A DNA stretch of 64,000 nt from Paraphysoderma sedebokerense (GCA_025602915.1 JAHLJZ010000011.1:62001-126000); one strand, 5' to 3'; positions 36,016 through 47,394 are shown, counted from the first letter of the stretch. A program made the numbers and translations. The notes: generated by a model not told the origin, from the letters alone.

Positions 36016-36374
36016 GGATAGAATACAATAAAATGAAAGTCGTCGCAGATGAGGTGCTATTTTACTTCCTTTCAATTGCCAAGCCACAGGTCACGAAACC
36101 TTGCAAAGTGCGACTTTCCGTGAGAAAGGGTGTTTCGCTCTCCAAATGACGATAGGGGTTTTTCCCGTAAGGGTAAAATGCCATTCCAATGCGACGGCCA
36201 GCTGAAGCATTTCCCTCTGCATTCTTTGATTGAAACATCGTGTAATCTGTTTGATTTGAACCATCTGCTACATCAGCCTTCTGTGACGTCACATCAGGGC
36301 CGCTTTGAATTCTGGGGATTTATATACTTTGATGCTTCACTTCATGAAGATACAATTCCATTCATCAAAGTATC
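36016..36374. other. divergent promoter region of RING/TRAF and hydrophilic-protein genes
   Basis: No gene. It contains a perfect CRE at 36284-36291 near the start of the rightward gene. Antisense ORFs here show no family signal. Confidence 0.45.
36284..36291. promoter_or_regulatory. CRE palindrome TGACGTCA upstream of the hydrophilic-protein gene
   Basis: Perfect TGACGTCA about 85 bp before the start codon at 36375. It is the third such site in the window and again sits close to a small, possibly stress-related gene. Confidence 0.45.
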
Positions 36375-36851
36375 ATGTCGAACACCAACAAAAATCTGAA
36401 AGCACAACTCGAGCAAGAGTACGAAAGGGCATCGCATGTTCAACCAAAGTCCGCGAAGGATGCAAAGCACCCGCACATTGCTGAGGCTAATGCTCACCGA
36501 GAAGCAGCTGAACATGTAAGCATTAGATGATTTCATTTTACGAATTTCCATGAGCAAGCTCCCTTTCCACTAATTTGTGGATTGATTTTTGCTCGCAGGC
36601 CTCTCGGCTTCATGAGGAACGAACAGGCAAACCCTTGGTTTTCGACAGCAGCCATGGCGTCATTGGAGAAAAACAACGAAATACCAATTCTCGAGCACAT
36701 GTCAGTGAGGTATGTGCTACTTGCTTTCTTCCTCTTTAATCTATTTTTCGATGGAATGATAACATAATCATGGCAGAATGAACCGAGGCAACACGAAGTT
36801 AGAACCACTGCCTCCAAAAAAGAAATCGGCCCACACGGTGAAAATCTTTAG
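36375..36851 (+). CDS. small hydrophilic protein of unknown function
   Basis: Three exons (36375-36515, 36599-36709, 36777-36851) join in phase to give 108 residues, none of whose exons is long enough to stand out alone. The product (MSNTNKNLKAQLEQEYERA at the start, ending KKEIGPHGENL) has no hydrophobic segment, no cysteine, and is rich in His, Glu, Lys, Ala and Asn. It looks disordered and resembles hydrophilin or LEA-type stress proteins in composition only. Clean GT-AG introns of 83 and 67 bp with good branch-like sequence support it being real. The CRE just upstream fits stress induction. No known domain recognised. Confidence 0.65.
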
Positions 36852-37153
36852 TCTGGGTTACTGCTGAGATGAGCTAGCTGACTAGTTGGTCGAGTGCTTT
36901 TTTTTTGCTGTGGCAATGTGTTATGATATGAAATATGTCATTTGTCAATGACTAAATTGCAAAGTCCTGTTCTGTATATGTGTCTTTGCTCTTGGCATTT
37001 TCTGATTCCAAACGTTAAATGGGCGTGTTCACCTGGCGGATCCAATCGATATCAGGGTATCACTGACGACGTGGCAACTCTTTGCCCACAACTTTGCCAG
37101 CTCGTTCACACGAAATCGCAATAAATAGAGGGGCGGTCGCTCTGGAGCAACTC
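36852..37153. other. intergenic stretch and U1 promoter
   Basis: 3' flank of the hydrophilic-protein gene and the presumed promoter of the U1 RNA. A TATA-like ATAAATAG at 37131-37138 lies about 23 bp before the U1 5' end. Confidence 0.45.
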
Positions 37154-37322
37154 ATACTTACCTTCTGGAGCATTAGATGATCAAGCAGGTCTAATGCTGG
37201 TTGGTGGATGTGGACATGGCACACTCTGCTCAGTGTCCGCCTGCCCGATCTCTCATTACTGGGAGAATCGACAGCGTAATTTTTGGTAGTGGGAGGTACT
37301 AGCGCCAGTCGCTGGCCTCCTG
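37154..37322 (+). ncRNA. U1: U1 spliceosomal snRNA
   Basis: The RNA begins ATACTTACCT, the conserved U1 5' end that pairs with the intron donor GTAAGT. Stem-loop I is a perfect 8-bp stem, 37170-37177 with 37190-37197, closing a loop with GATCAAGCAGG, close to the U1-70K loop GATCAYGAAG. Stem-loop II (about 37211-37238) shows TGGCACAC where the U1A site ATTGCAC is expected. Stem-loop III pairs CTCTC with GGGAG (37250-37265). An Sm site AATTTTTGG lies at 37278-37286, followed by GTAGTGGGAGG, nearly the human sequence. A final hairpin GCCAG-TCG-CTGGC sits inside the GGAGG/CCTCC stem (37292-37320). The length of about 168 nt matches human U1 (164). The exact 3' end is approximate. Confidence 0.93.
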
Positions 37323-37825
37323 TCTCATCCTCCTTCTTGCTACTTTATTTTTGAACCAACACTGTGTGAATAATCAAGGGTGGTACGCACACTCTTATAT
37401 GCCGTTCAGATATTGTATCGATAAGTCTTCTGAGTTCCGAAGTACAAAAAGAGGTCACTGTCATTGATTATTTTCTGAATGTATATTGAAAGAAGCTTGC
37501 CAGTTGAATTCGAAGCTCAGTGAAGCAAACATCTTACTTATAGTTGTAAATCATGCCATGATCCAGCAAGTATACCTGGTTGGTGGATCCATGGCACACT
37601 TTGCTCTGAGGAGTCGACTGGATGAATGAATAAGTTTAACATCATATCATTCATTCTGTGCAGCAAATAAAGAAGCCTATCTGAAATTCCCTGCACTTTG
37701 ACATCATTTTATTAAGATTTACAAGATTGGTCATAGAGTACGGCTATCATATTATACAAAAGTTTTTACGGATTCAGCAACAAACCGAACATTAAACACG
37801 TCTATATATCGATTTACAGATTCAA
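37323..37825. other. intergenic stretch after U1, contains a broken U1 copy
   Basis: Apart from the U1-like fragment at about 37555-37616, nothing is recognised. The right end is the 3' flank of the convergent LPA1-like gene. Confidence 0.45.
37555..37616 (+). pseudogene. partial, diverged copy of U1 snRNA
   Basis: The stretch repeats the U1 block from loop I through loop II: GATCCAGCAAG, then CTGGTTGGTGGAT and ATGGCACACTTTGCTC. These match 37179-37231 with substitutions and a small gap. The 5' ATACTTACCT, stem III, Sm site and terminal hairpin are not found around it, so it is a relic and not a working snRNA. The 3-4 kb around shows no further copies. Confidence 0.6.
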
Positions 37826-39828
37826 CTACGACCCTAAAGAAGCATACTTTAACAATTCTTCATCCATGTTTTCAACGTCACTGTCGTTCAATTCACCTTC
37901 TTCCATAATATCAACATCATCATCGTCAACCAATATCTGAGTATCTACATCATCTGATCCAATATCGCTTCCATCATCAATGTCATCAATAGTTGGACTA
38001 GCATGTGTATATCGTAATTGAGAAACCGTAGAAGAATCGTAATACCCTAGTGATGGTGAACGGGTATACTCTGGTATTTTGAATTTTTCTGAATTCGCCC
38101 CTTTGCCGTTGACGCTATGTTCATTTTTACCATTTGTGGGAGTTGCGGGAGTTAATGGTGGGAGGTGACTGATACCCAACTGATTCTCATCTGTAACCGA
38201 TTTTTGTTTGGCCCTGATAAAATCTAATGCTCGCTTACTACTCCAATGATTTTGGAATACGTTTTGATATTCTTCATGTAGTAGTGGTGTCTGACTTTTG
38301 ATAGGATCCCACATGGGAGTCGAAAGTTTGAAAGTGTCGGTATCCTTGGGCAAATGTGACGATGCTGTGTTCCGCGATAACGACAAATGTTGTCGTATTA
38401 ATACATTGAAAATGGTTCGATGAACGATGGCAAGAGATCGATCGACGTTAGTGTTGTCAATTTTGGGTATCTAGATGGGTTAAATATAAGTAACTAATAA
38501 GAACAATCGTAATGTATTGAGAATCTCACCAAACAGGCATCAGCGCCTTCGCAAAGGTAATTTTGTATTTTTCGGATATTTTTGAAGTACTTGATGTACT
38601 TGTTATGTCTTGGATCTACAGTCATATACTAAGAGTTGTATGCGGATCAATTTCTAACATTAGCAGATTAAGCAAATGAATACAGACGAAAATAAATGAC
38701 AAACCTTGGCGCGAATAGCAAACCGTTCTGCATGCTTACTCTACACAATTTAAGGCAAGGTTTATAAACTCATAAAAAACTGTTCAAATAAATCCTTCCG
38801 AAAATTTTCATAAATCAACCAACCTCGTTACTAATATAAACCAAGAATGGAATACAATTCTTGTGTTTGGTCATCAATTTCTTGATATTTTCGATCGACA
38901 AGTGAACACCTTCAATAATCAATGATTCGTTTCTCGCGGCAAACGAAGAAATAATGTTATCTAATTTCGATAACAACATTTCATTCTGTGCTTCGAATCC
39001 AGCGATCACCTACAACCCAAAGGCAACCAACAAATGAATTCTCCGTGAGTGTCTTGGACCAACGAAATGACCAACTCGTTCGTCTTAGAACCAAACGCTT
39101 AACATCATAACGCAAACCTTATCCTTCCCCGGAAGATTTTCTTCATTCATCGCATCACCAGCGTAATAACTACTAGCATAAAGTACCGGACATTCATCTT
39201 TTGAATAAAAATTTCTCAACAAATGTCTCACATTATCGGTTGACAAAACGGTAGTAATACTCATTCTACTACCCAACAACGACCCAAACGTAGATTTACC
39301 ACACCCACTCGTTCCACCTAGTAACACACAGACACTAATTTCCCTAGACTTTACTTTCCAAGCGACTAAAAAATCGTTCCATTGTGAATGGACGTTATAA
39401 CATTTCATGACATTGTAGATTGAATGGAAAAGGTGGTATAACGTGACGGTTGTATTTTTGGTGGGAAGAAAACAAGGAGTTGAGTTTGGGGAATACGATA
39501 TTTTAGAGGTCGGTGAAGTGGGAGAGTGGGAAGGTAATGATGATAATTGTTGGAATGTTTGTTCCGACATTTCTATCGAGTGCTTGGTTAACCCCATTAA
39601 CGCAAATACACTTTGTAAATGGTATCGATTGTATCTCCGTGTTTTTATCTTTTGGGGATCATGGGTGGTAATGTTTTCAGATGATTCAGTTGGAATTCCG
39701 TTGGGTTTTTCATTGATAGTCGTCTCGGACGTCGATGGTTGCAATGGCGGTGGCGGAGGTGGTGACTGTGATGGATCGAAAGAGGAATAATCTGTGTCTA
39801 CTTCTGTAATAACATAAACCCAATCCAT
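37826..39828 (-). CDS. LPA1/2-phosphoglycerate-kinase-like P-loop kinase
   Basis: Five exons (39118-39828, 38824-39009, 38705-38740, 38530-38628, 37826-38470) encode 558 residues. A Walker A motif, [10 protein letters not shown], sits near residue 180. Then come [55 protein letters not shown] and [21 protein letters not shown]. These words are typical of plant LPA1 (low phytic acid 1) and the archaeal 2-phosphoglycerate kinase group. Plant LPA1 affects inositol phosphate (phytate) levels; its exact reaction is not settled. The N-terminal 120 residues and the acidic C-terminal 150 (long Asp/Glu run) are probably disordered. The start at [11 protein letters not shown] was preferred over upstream in-frame sequence that looks non-coding. 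Confidence 0.82.
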
Positions 39829-40250
39829 GTTTAATAAAACGCTTAGAATATCCGATAAGCTGTACCGCAAAGTCTTTATACAGCGACAGAATAAAATGTC
39901 ATTCAGTCTACAGTAATGAATGACGAACGCATGAAGCCATGAGGAGGCGCAGGAGCGAACCCCAGCAAGTTTACAAAGAGAGAGTTTATTATATTCCGAA
40001 TTAAAAACTTTTCTTCTTATATCGTACATGCACTAATCAGAGCTTACTCATAAAGGGAATGATAAAATATAAAGCCTATAAACAAAGTAACAAAGTCGAC
40101 TTTTTTTGCAAAAGCGAATAACAAATTAACCCAAAAATGAGCCTCATCGATTGTACTGTACAATGAAAAACCCGTCACATATTCAAATAATCAAGTACTC
40201 TACTTCCAACCAATAATAATATACCCTGTATTCTGTTGTCTCCATCCCAA
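39829..40250. other. intergenic stretch
   Basis: Promoter of the LPA1-like gene and 3' flank of the flippase gene, both on the minus strand. No gene seen. Confidence 0.4.
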
Positions 40251-43200
40251 CTAACCTCTCGGTTTCGGTAACGTGGTGTTGTAAACTCTGATCAAGTCAG
40301 CTTGTCCACTCTCCACCTGAGAAAATGCGTATCCTCTGTTCCTTTTCATTCTTTGTATCTGTCGAACTTTATGAACAGCTTTCTTGAATCGTTCACGGTT
40401 AGGTCGGTAATCTGGTATATTGAATTTCTGAATCTCCTGAACGATATGGTACGAGCGTGTGTTGTACATTCGTTTGTAGCTAGTGACAGAGAAGACAATA
40501 AAAGTTAATACAAATAGAAATGGCCATGCTATCAAACGATTTCAGCAACGAGAATAGAGAAGGAAAATCAAAACTTACAATTTCCAACAATAATCTCGGA
40601 TTAAACATAACACGGGCACCACAATCACGGTAAACCAAAACACGCCACTGCTGTACAACAATTCCATTCCGAATAATTCTTCCGAAAAGTTGACTCGCGG
40701 TGCGATGATAGAGTAAAGCGGAAGGAAAATAATCCAGACCAACACAGAACCAAATATCGATAACCAGGCCCATTTTGTCCATAAACTTTTTGAAGGTAAA
40801 TGAGGTTCAATAGTAGCGTAATAATCATGGACGGAATCAAAAAAGAAAGTGAATGGCAAGAAAGAGATCGTCAGTAAATTATTTAACATATTTATCTTCT
40901 AATGAACACCTAAAGCGAGTAGAGGAATGCTGGAAAAAGAGGCAGAAAATGAAACATACTCTGTAATCATTCCAGCTTTATAGATGACAGTTGCCAAAAC
41001 AGCGGTATACAATGTCATTCCAAACGCCCAATGACCGGCTGCAATACCATCACCGAATATCACATCATTCTCAAAAATACCCATCGTAAAGAAATAAAGA
41101 ATCTACCAAGAATTAACGTTAGAGATGAAATCTTTGATTCGAAGGACGGCAGATAGACAAGGTCGAAAAAGAAACTTACGATAGAATGGAAGCATGCATT
41201 TAAAGTACTACCCCAAAAGATCTTGACGTTGAAAAATTCTCGGTTCTGTCCTAGCATGTATAATTGTGGATACCGATCCAACATCCTCGCTGAAGTAAAT
41301 TGATCAAAAATTCCTATCACGAGAGGTGGGAGGACAGCGAAAAGAACATTGTAGTACGATATTGTCCATGATTCGTAGATCGTTTGCCCCGAGAAACCGT
41401 TGTAGAGTGCAAACTAAAATCGTTATAACACCAGATTATTAGACAGACGAAAAGATAACGATTGAGATGGTTGAAAAAAAAGAACGTACCCAGAATTGAG
41501 TTAAATATAGAGTAATGTTTTTGTAGAACGAATATAAAATTAATTTCGATAACCGTTGATAACTCCAAGCACCATGGACTAACAATAATTTTTTCAGATA
41601 TTTGAACTGACTGATGGCAAAATCTGCACTTCTAGCTGCTTGCAACCCTTCTTGTCCACTGATTCCGATTCCGACGTGAGCGGCTTGAATCATTGAAACA
41701 TCGTTGGCGCCGTCACCGATGGCCAAGAGGAGTGAAGATTTGTATTTTTTGACTAGCTTAACGACGAGGGCCTTTTGCAATGGAGACACACGACAGCAGA
41801 TGACAGATTTGCACATGGACGCAAGATCCAAGAACGTTTTTTGCATGTCTTTTTCGAGAGCAAAGTCAAGCGTTCGACCATCAATGATGAGGGCCAAGGA
41901 CTATTATCATGGCAATAGATCAGTCACCCGCTCAAAAATGTCGGACCAGGAAAGTGAGAATAGGGTAGTTACCTCGTTATTATCTGAATCCGTAGGTCGT
42001 ATATTTTGCACTTCTTGCAATTTCTTTTGCAAGAATTCCTTTGTCTCGAAGTGGGTATCAAGATTGACTATAATCAAATTCATATCTTCCGTCAACAGTT
42101 TACACGAGTAACCGATATTGATAGCGGTTTCTTGACGATCTCCGGTCAACACCCATATTTTAATACCGGCCTAAATTTTGGTTAGCACAAGATAAAAACA
42201 ATAGTTTATCATTCAGTGATTTTAATAGTCGCAACGCACCATTGCCAAAGTATGAATAGTTTCAGGCACTCCGTCTTGTAACTTATCTTCAATAGCGGTA
42301 GCACCCAACAACGTCAAATTCTTTTCAATCAATTCCGCTGCCGCATCTAATTCTGCAGCTCTATTGTTCAACGTGGTCGCAGCCCTATTGTAAATTTCAC
42401 TCCATTTCCTGTACTCGTCTTCCGATACATCTCTCATAGCGATACACAAAGTTCGTAAACCTTCACTAGCGTATTCTTCCAAAGCTACTAATGTCGAGTC
42501 AACATATGGATTTGATCCAGGTTCTTTGGATAATCGTTCCAAGATGACGGTGTCTGCTCCTTTACAGTAGAGCTTTATCCTGCCATCTGGGAATCGGACA
42601 ACAGCAGACATTCTTTTACGAGTAGAATTGAATTCGCAAATGTTTAGGATCTCAATTTCAATGTCTCGACCTCTGATGTTGACGATAATAGATTGCGGTT
42701 TACGGGTGGTAAACGAGTAACCTAATGTTTTGGCTCCCTGGACGAGAGCGGCTTCGTCAGGAGATGATGCTTGATAAACGATCTCGGCTATGTCACACGA
42801 AGACGAAGAAATAAAACAGTATAGGCAAATGTTAGTGACGTTTCAATAAATTGGTTGATATCTAATTGCAACCAACCATTGGGATCATCATCGTTTTTTT
42901 CCGGAATGACTGTGTGACAAGCTGCTAAAAGCAACAAAAACTCGTCGATACAAGATCTCAACGCGGGATCGCCCGTTTCCAAATCTTTCTGTAAATGATT
43001 AAAATCATAAACCCTCAATGTGCCAGTATCACTGCTATAATCTCCATTCTTTTTGCCTTCAGGCAATAGATCGGTGTAATTTTTCCCGCCAATATGTGAT
43101 TGTCGGAATTCCATAATGTTACACGTCAGGGTGCCAGTTTTATCGCTGAAAATATACTCGATTTGACCCAATTCCTCAACTAAGGATGATGTTCGACATA

Positions 43201-44387
43201 AAGCTGGGGTATCGGTGGGAGCGTAATACATGTCGAGGTCAGCATTGATAAGTTGCGCTTGTTGAAATTTGACAACTTCCATGGTGACAATCAAACTAAA
43301 TGAAACATCTCAAAGTTAGCACCGTCAATCTGATTATGTATAGAGACAAATGAAGCCACAATAATCACCTGATGGGGATTAAATTGTTGAATAAAATGAT
43401 AAATGTGAGAATGTTCTTCAAGAAATCCAAGCGTAAATCTTCCGGAACGAAGAGGTAAGAATGGAACGGAGTATAGTTCATGTCACGAACAAGAGTGCCA
43501 ACGGTGCAAGCCAAACTGAGTGCTAGTAAGATACCGAAAAGGAAAATAATTTGAACATTTGTCATGCGTTCGACATTCGTCCTTTTGATGGGCGTAGCGC
43601 TTGCGTTTCTCATCAATTTCGAATCGTGTCCGGTGAAAACGACTAATCCATAAATCCACCGAGTATTCCTCAACTGAGCTCCTCTGAGCAAAATCTGTTG
43701 CGGATCTAACGGCACATTTCTACCGTCTCTAAACTTCATGGTTCCTTCGAACGTGTACAATGAATTGTTGGGTAATTCTGATTGCACAAGTCCTTCTAAA
43801 TGTCCGACATCAAATGGCGTGATGAGACTTGCCGTTTCCTGTCGACCTTGCTTAATTTTGAGATTCGTCTCTCCATCCAGATTGGCTGTTTCGATATAAC
43901 AAATGGCATCTGGTTCGGAAGATGATAAAAGGATCAAATCGGCGGGAAAGTACTCGAAATTGTCTACACGCACGATATCCCCCACGACGACACGATCCCA
44001 TCTTTTCTCGATGAACGAGGTTCCCTGTAAGACTTTGACTGACCTAGAATTTACTTCATTGTCGGCTTTATGTCTTTTGAGATCTTCTGCGAACTCTTTG
44101 AAAGCGGTTGCGGCGAGCACAAAACCAAGGGGGATGGCGGTAGCAAATCGTGACGTTGGCGAGACACCCTCAATTTGTTGGATGCAAGCGGTGAATAAGA
44201 AGAAAAGATTGGCATATTTTGAGAATTGCTCAAAGAAGAATTTGGGGAGGAAGGTGACGGCGTTGTATTTTGCGGTGGAGATGCCGTTGTGGAGAAACTT
44301 TTGCGAAGCATTCTTTACCCCGTCGTTCAGATGAATTGTGCGAGACCCTTCCTGCCTTGGCTGCCTGCCGAGGGTGTGTGCCTTCAT
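40251..44387 (-). CDS. P4-ATPase phospholipid flippase, Drs2/ATP8A type
   Basis: About nine exons on the minus strand. Key sites are complete: LDGETNLK (actuator), the P4-specific PISL spanning the first intron ([16 protein letters not shown]), the phosphorylation motif FSDKTGTLT, the nucleotide-binding YCKGADTV and the hinge [21 protein letters not shown]. The N terminus ([27 protein letters not shown]) and C terminus ([20 protein letters not shown] ... RGYAFSQVE) match Drs2. This enzyme moves phosphatidylserine and related lipids to the cytosolic leaflet of trans-Golgi and endosome membranes, with a Cdc50 partner. The last-but-one intron is unusually long (about 170 bp) and has a decoy ORF. 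The N-terminal cytosolic tail is short for the family, so an upstream exon could be missed. It is divergent from the SLC1 gene. Confidence 0.92.
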
Positions 44388-45400
44388 TTGGGGTATCTAG
44401 AGAGGATGCTAGATTGTTGCGGATGAATCTTGCTGTGTCAATCGTTGTGTGTGGATGATAGTAGGAATTTGTTGCGTCGTTTCCGTTCCGTCGACTGGAT
44501 GTAGCCAATTTCGACTCGCACCGTAGTCGCAGCGTCACGTGTTCTATAAATAGAATGACATTGTGTCTGCGTCCAATGATGTAACATAGGGTGGATGCAT
44601 GCGACATCACAGAATACAACGAGTGCGAGTAGGTGCGAGTGCAGCGACAATGGGAGTGTTGAATAGAAAAGTCTGGTACAACGGCAGGCATCATTCACCC
44701 ACAGAACAGTATAGGGAGTGCATCCTACCCAAGCATCAGGGTTACCATTGCAGAGACATGAATCGCAGCCATTCAAGTGAGCTTGCATTCCCTCTGTTAG
44801 TACTCTGCTGCAATTCCACCAGTGCATTCCATCAGTGCATTCCACCAGTGCATTCCTCTCCAGTGTGTTGCTATCCATTGCAGAGACATGAATCGCAGCC
44901 ATTCAAGTGAGCTTGCATTCCCTCTGTTAGTACTCTGCTGCAATTCCACCAGTGCATTCCATCAGTGCATTCCACCAGTGCATTCCTCTCCAGTGTGTTG
45001 CTATCCATTGCAGAGACATGAATCGCAGCCATTCAAGTGAGCTTGCATTCCCTCTGTTAGTACTCTGCTGCATTCCATCAGTGCATTCCACCAGTGCATT
45101 CCTCTCCAGTGTGTTGCTATCCAGTGCATTCTCTCCAGTGTGTTGAATTGCTTGCTCACCGGGTGTGCTGTCTTCTGCAGCGAGCAGAGTAGCAAGCAGT
45201 GAACCAGCGGTGAACGGGACAGCAAGCAGTGAACAGATAGTAACAGACACGATGGTTCCCTTGCGCGCTCCCTGTTTCAGCATTCACTCCGACTCGGCCA
45301 CCACATTGCCCTCCGTGCCCTATCTCCATCTACAATTATTCATTGCCATATTTCTGAATTAAATAACTAAAAGTATAGAGCGCAAAAAAACCAGCAAAAA
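44388..45400. other. divergent promoter region between flippase and SLC1 genes
   Basis: About 1 kb shared by two genes that point away from each other. It holds the 130-bp tandem repeat (44745-45145) and two copies of AGCAAGCAGTGAAC (45191-45204, 45221-45234). The open frames here come from the repeat and are not genes. Confidence 0.55.
44745..45145. repeat. tandem repeat, 130-bp unit, about three copies
   Basis: Units run 44745-44874, 44875-45004 and 45005-45120, followed by a partial tail to 45145. The first two are identical as far as I can read. The third lacks 14 bp. Each unit contains a sub-repeat of CAGTGCATTCCA words and one block starting CAGAGACATGAATCGC. The perfect match between copies means a recent or homogenised expansion. 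Confidence 0.85.
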
Positions 45401-47394
45401 ATGGGCTCGATAGCATCTATTCTAGCGGTCGTTTTCCGCTTTCTCAAACAGAAAACTTCACTGACGCACTACATTATCCTATCTATCGTCTTGGGTCTTC
45501 TGATCGGCGGTCTTGGGGGCCCTTCCGTGGCTCATCCAATGGCCCTACTGGCAAAAATGTTCATTCGTGCTGTAAAGGCCCTGATTGTTCCCTTGATCTT
45601 CAGTACTTTGGTTGTCGGAATAGCTGGTCATTCTGATGAGTATGTGTCGTCTAGTTTATGTCTTCATCGTCTGGGTTCACTTTGCGGCTTTTCCCTCGAC
45701 ATTTCAAACGGGGTTGGGTTAACTCTGCTCGCTTTCTCTTTACCTTAAACAGTGCCGCCAAAGTCGGGCGATTATTCGGAAAGAGTTTGATTTACTTTGA
45801 AATCGTCACAACAATAGCACTTGCCGTTGGCTTATTAGCCGTCAACATCGCAAAACCGGGTGTTGGAGTTGTTCTACCAAAAGAAGCCGATTCTGCCCAA
45901 GCTACAATCGCCAATAATACAGCAAAATTGACAATCGAAGAAGAACTCAATAAAATGATTCCAGAATCTTTCTTCCATGCGGCAGCGGCAAACGAAGTCA
46001 TGCAAGTTGTTGTGAGTGCCATTATATTCTCGGTTGCATTATTGTGGATCCCGAAAAGACGAAAAGTAATTTTGACAGATTGGTTTGACGCCGTCAGTGA
46101 AGTCATGTTCCAAGTCACTTGGGTATGTTCTTGGTTCTCGCTTGATATGTCAATGGATGCGGGAAATTGATTCGCTCATTGCTATCCTTAGATTGTTATG
46201 TTGTTGGCACCCTTGGGTATTATGGGTTCAATCGCTGCCGTTATCGGTAAATCTGGTTTCGGAGTATTAAAAAATCTCGCCGCATTGGTCGGGACTTTGT
46301 ACGCTGCTCGTATGTTTCTTCCTCTCTTTCTCCTCGTCATCTCTATTCAGTTTATTTGTCAAATCAACAGCATAGTCAATTCGTACCCCGTTAAATTTCT
46401 CTTCATTAGTTGCCGCATTTGCAATTTGTGTACTCCTGCCGATTATGCTCATTTGCCGAATCCCTGTCCGTGAATTCGTTAGAGCTATTGGTCAACCGAC
46501 ACTTTTGGCTTTTTCTACGGCATCCTCAGAAGCTGCATTACCATTGGCCATGGAAAGGATGCAAGAGTTTGGTGTTCCTATGGAAATCGTTTCCTTTGTT
46601 TTACCTACCGGTTACAGCTTTAATCTTGATGGAACAACGCTGTACCTTGCCATGGCTAGTGTCTTTGCCGCTCAAGCTGGGTGAGTCTTCCTATCTTGCT
46701 TCATCTTCTTTCTCGATTTGGCTTTGCTCACTCAAACTGACTGATCCGATTCCATCTTTTTGTGAATAGGGAAGTCTCCATGACTTTGGGGGAACAATTA
46801 TACATGATGTTGGTCTTAATGATTATGTCCAAAGGGGTAGCTGCGGTTCCCCGAGCTTCTCTTGTTGTATTGGTAATTTTGCGCTTATTCCCTTAATTCT
46901 CAAGCCTTTAATCCCAAGACTCTAGCTGCTAACCTCTCGTTTTTATATTCTATAGGCAGGTACATGCAAACAATTCAATCTGCCACAAGATGTCATTACA
47001 CTGTTATTAGGGTAATTGTCTATATCCTTTACCTCATCTCCCTTTTTTTCGTTTTGATCTAACTCTCCCATTGGTCCTCACTTATCAGGGTTGACGCCTT
47101 CATGGTATTTATCGGTTTCGGTTTTCCTCCATCAGTAACCATTTGTAATACCGGATCTAATTTCTGATCTGCTCACCATTTACATTTTTCACTTTCATTA
47201 TACTTAAACAGGACATGGCACGTACTTCCGTCAATTTAATTGGAAACTGCCTTGCCTCTGTTGTCGTCGCAAAATGGGAACGCTGTTTCAGAGTTCCCGG
47301 ATGGGAAAAAGCATTAGCCCAACGCAAAGCCAACGAAATGGAAATGGAAGGTGTTCGTCTCGATAGAGAAATTGACGAGGAAAAGGCAGCGTAA
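45401..47394 (+). CDS. SLC1/DAACS-type dicarboxylate or acidic amino acid:cation symporter
   Basis: Eight exons (45401-45639, 45753-46122, 46192-46309, 46410-46680, 46770-46872, 46956-47011, 47089-47104, 47212-47394) encode 451 residues. Membrane segments alternate with the family landmarks: MFIRAVKALIVPLIFSTLVVGI, the hairpin motif FSTASSEAALPLAMERM (where SLC1 members read SSSAATLP), GYSFNLDGTTLYLA, and DAFMDMARTSVNLIGN, the substrate and ion site. The protein should import dicarboxylates or glutamate/aspartate with H+ or Na+. The seventh exon is a 16-nt microexon coding VDAFM, whose phase only works as placed. The C-terminal tail is hydrophilic. A poly(A)-type AATAAA lies at 47529-47534. 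Confidence 0.9.

Noticed and set aside
39829-40029. Upstream extension of the LPA1-like ORF
   Set aside because: Sequence is Cys- and Leu-rich without family similarity. The conserved-looking N terminus begins at [11 protein letters not shown].
44438-45283. Several overlapping ORFs on both strands over the 130-bp repeat
   Set aside because: They owe their length to the repeat lacking stops in several frames. The predicted peptides only repeat the DNA unit, in conflicting frames and strands.
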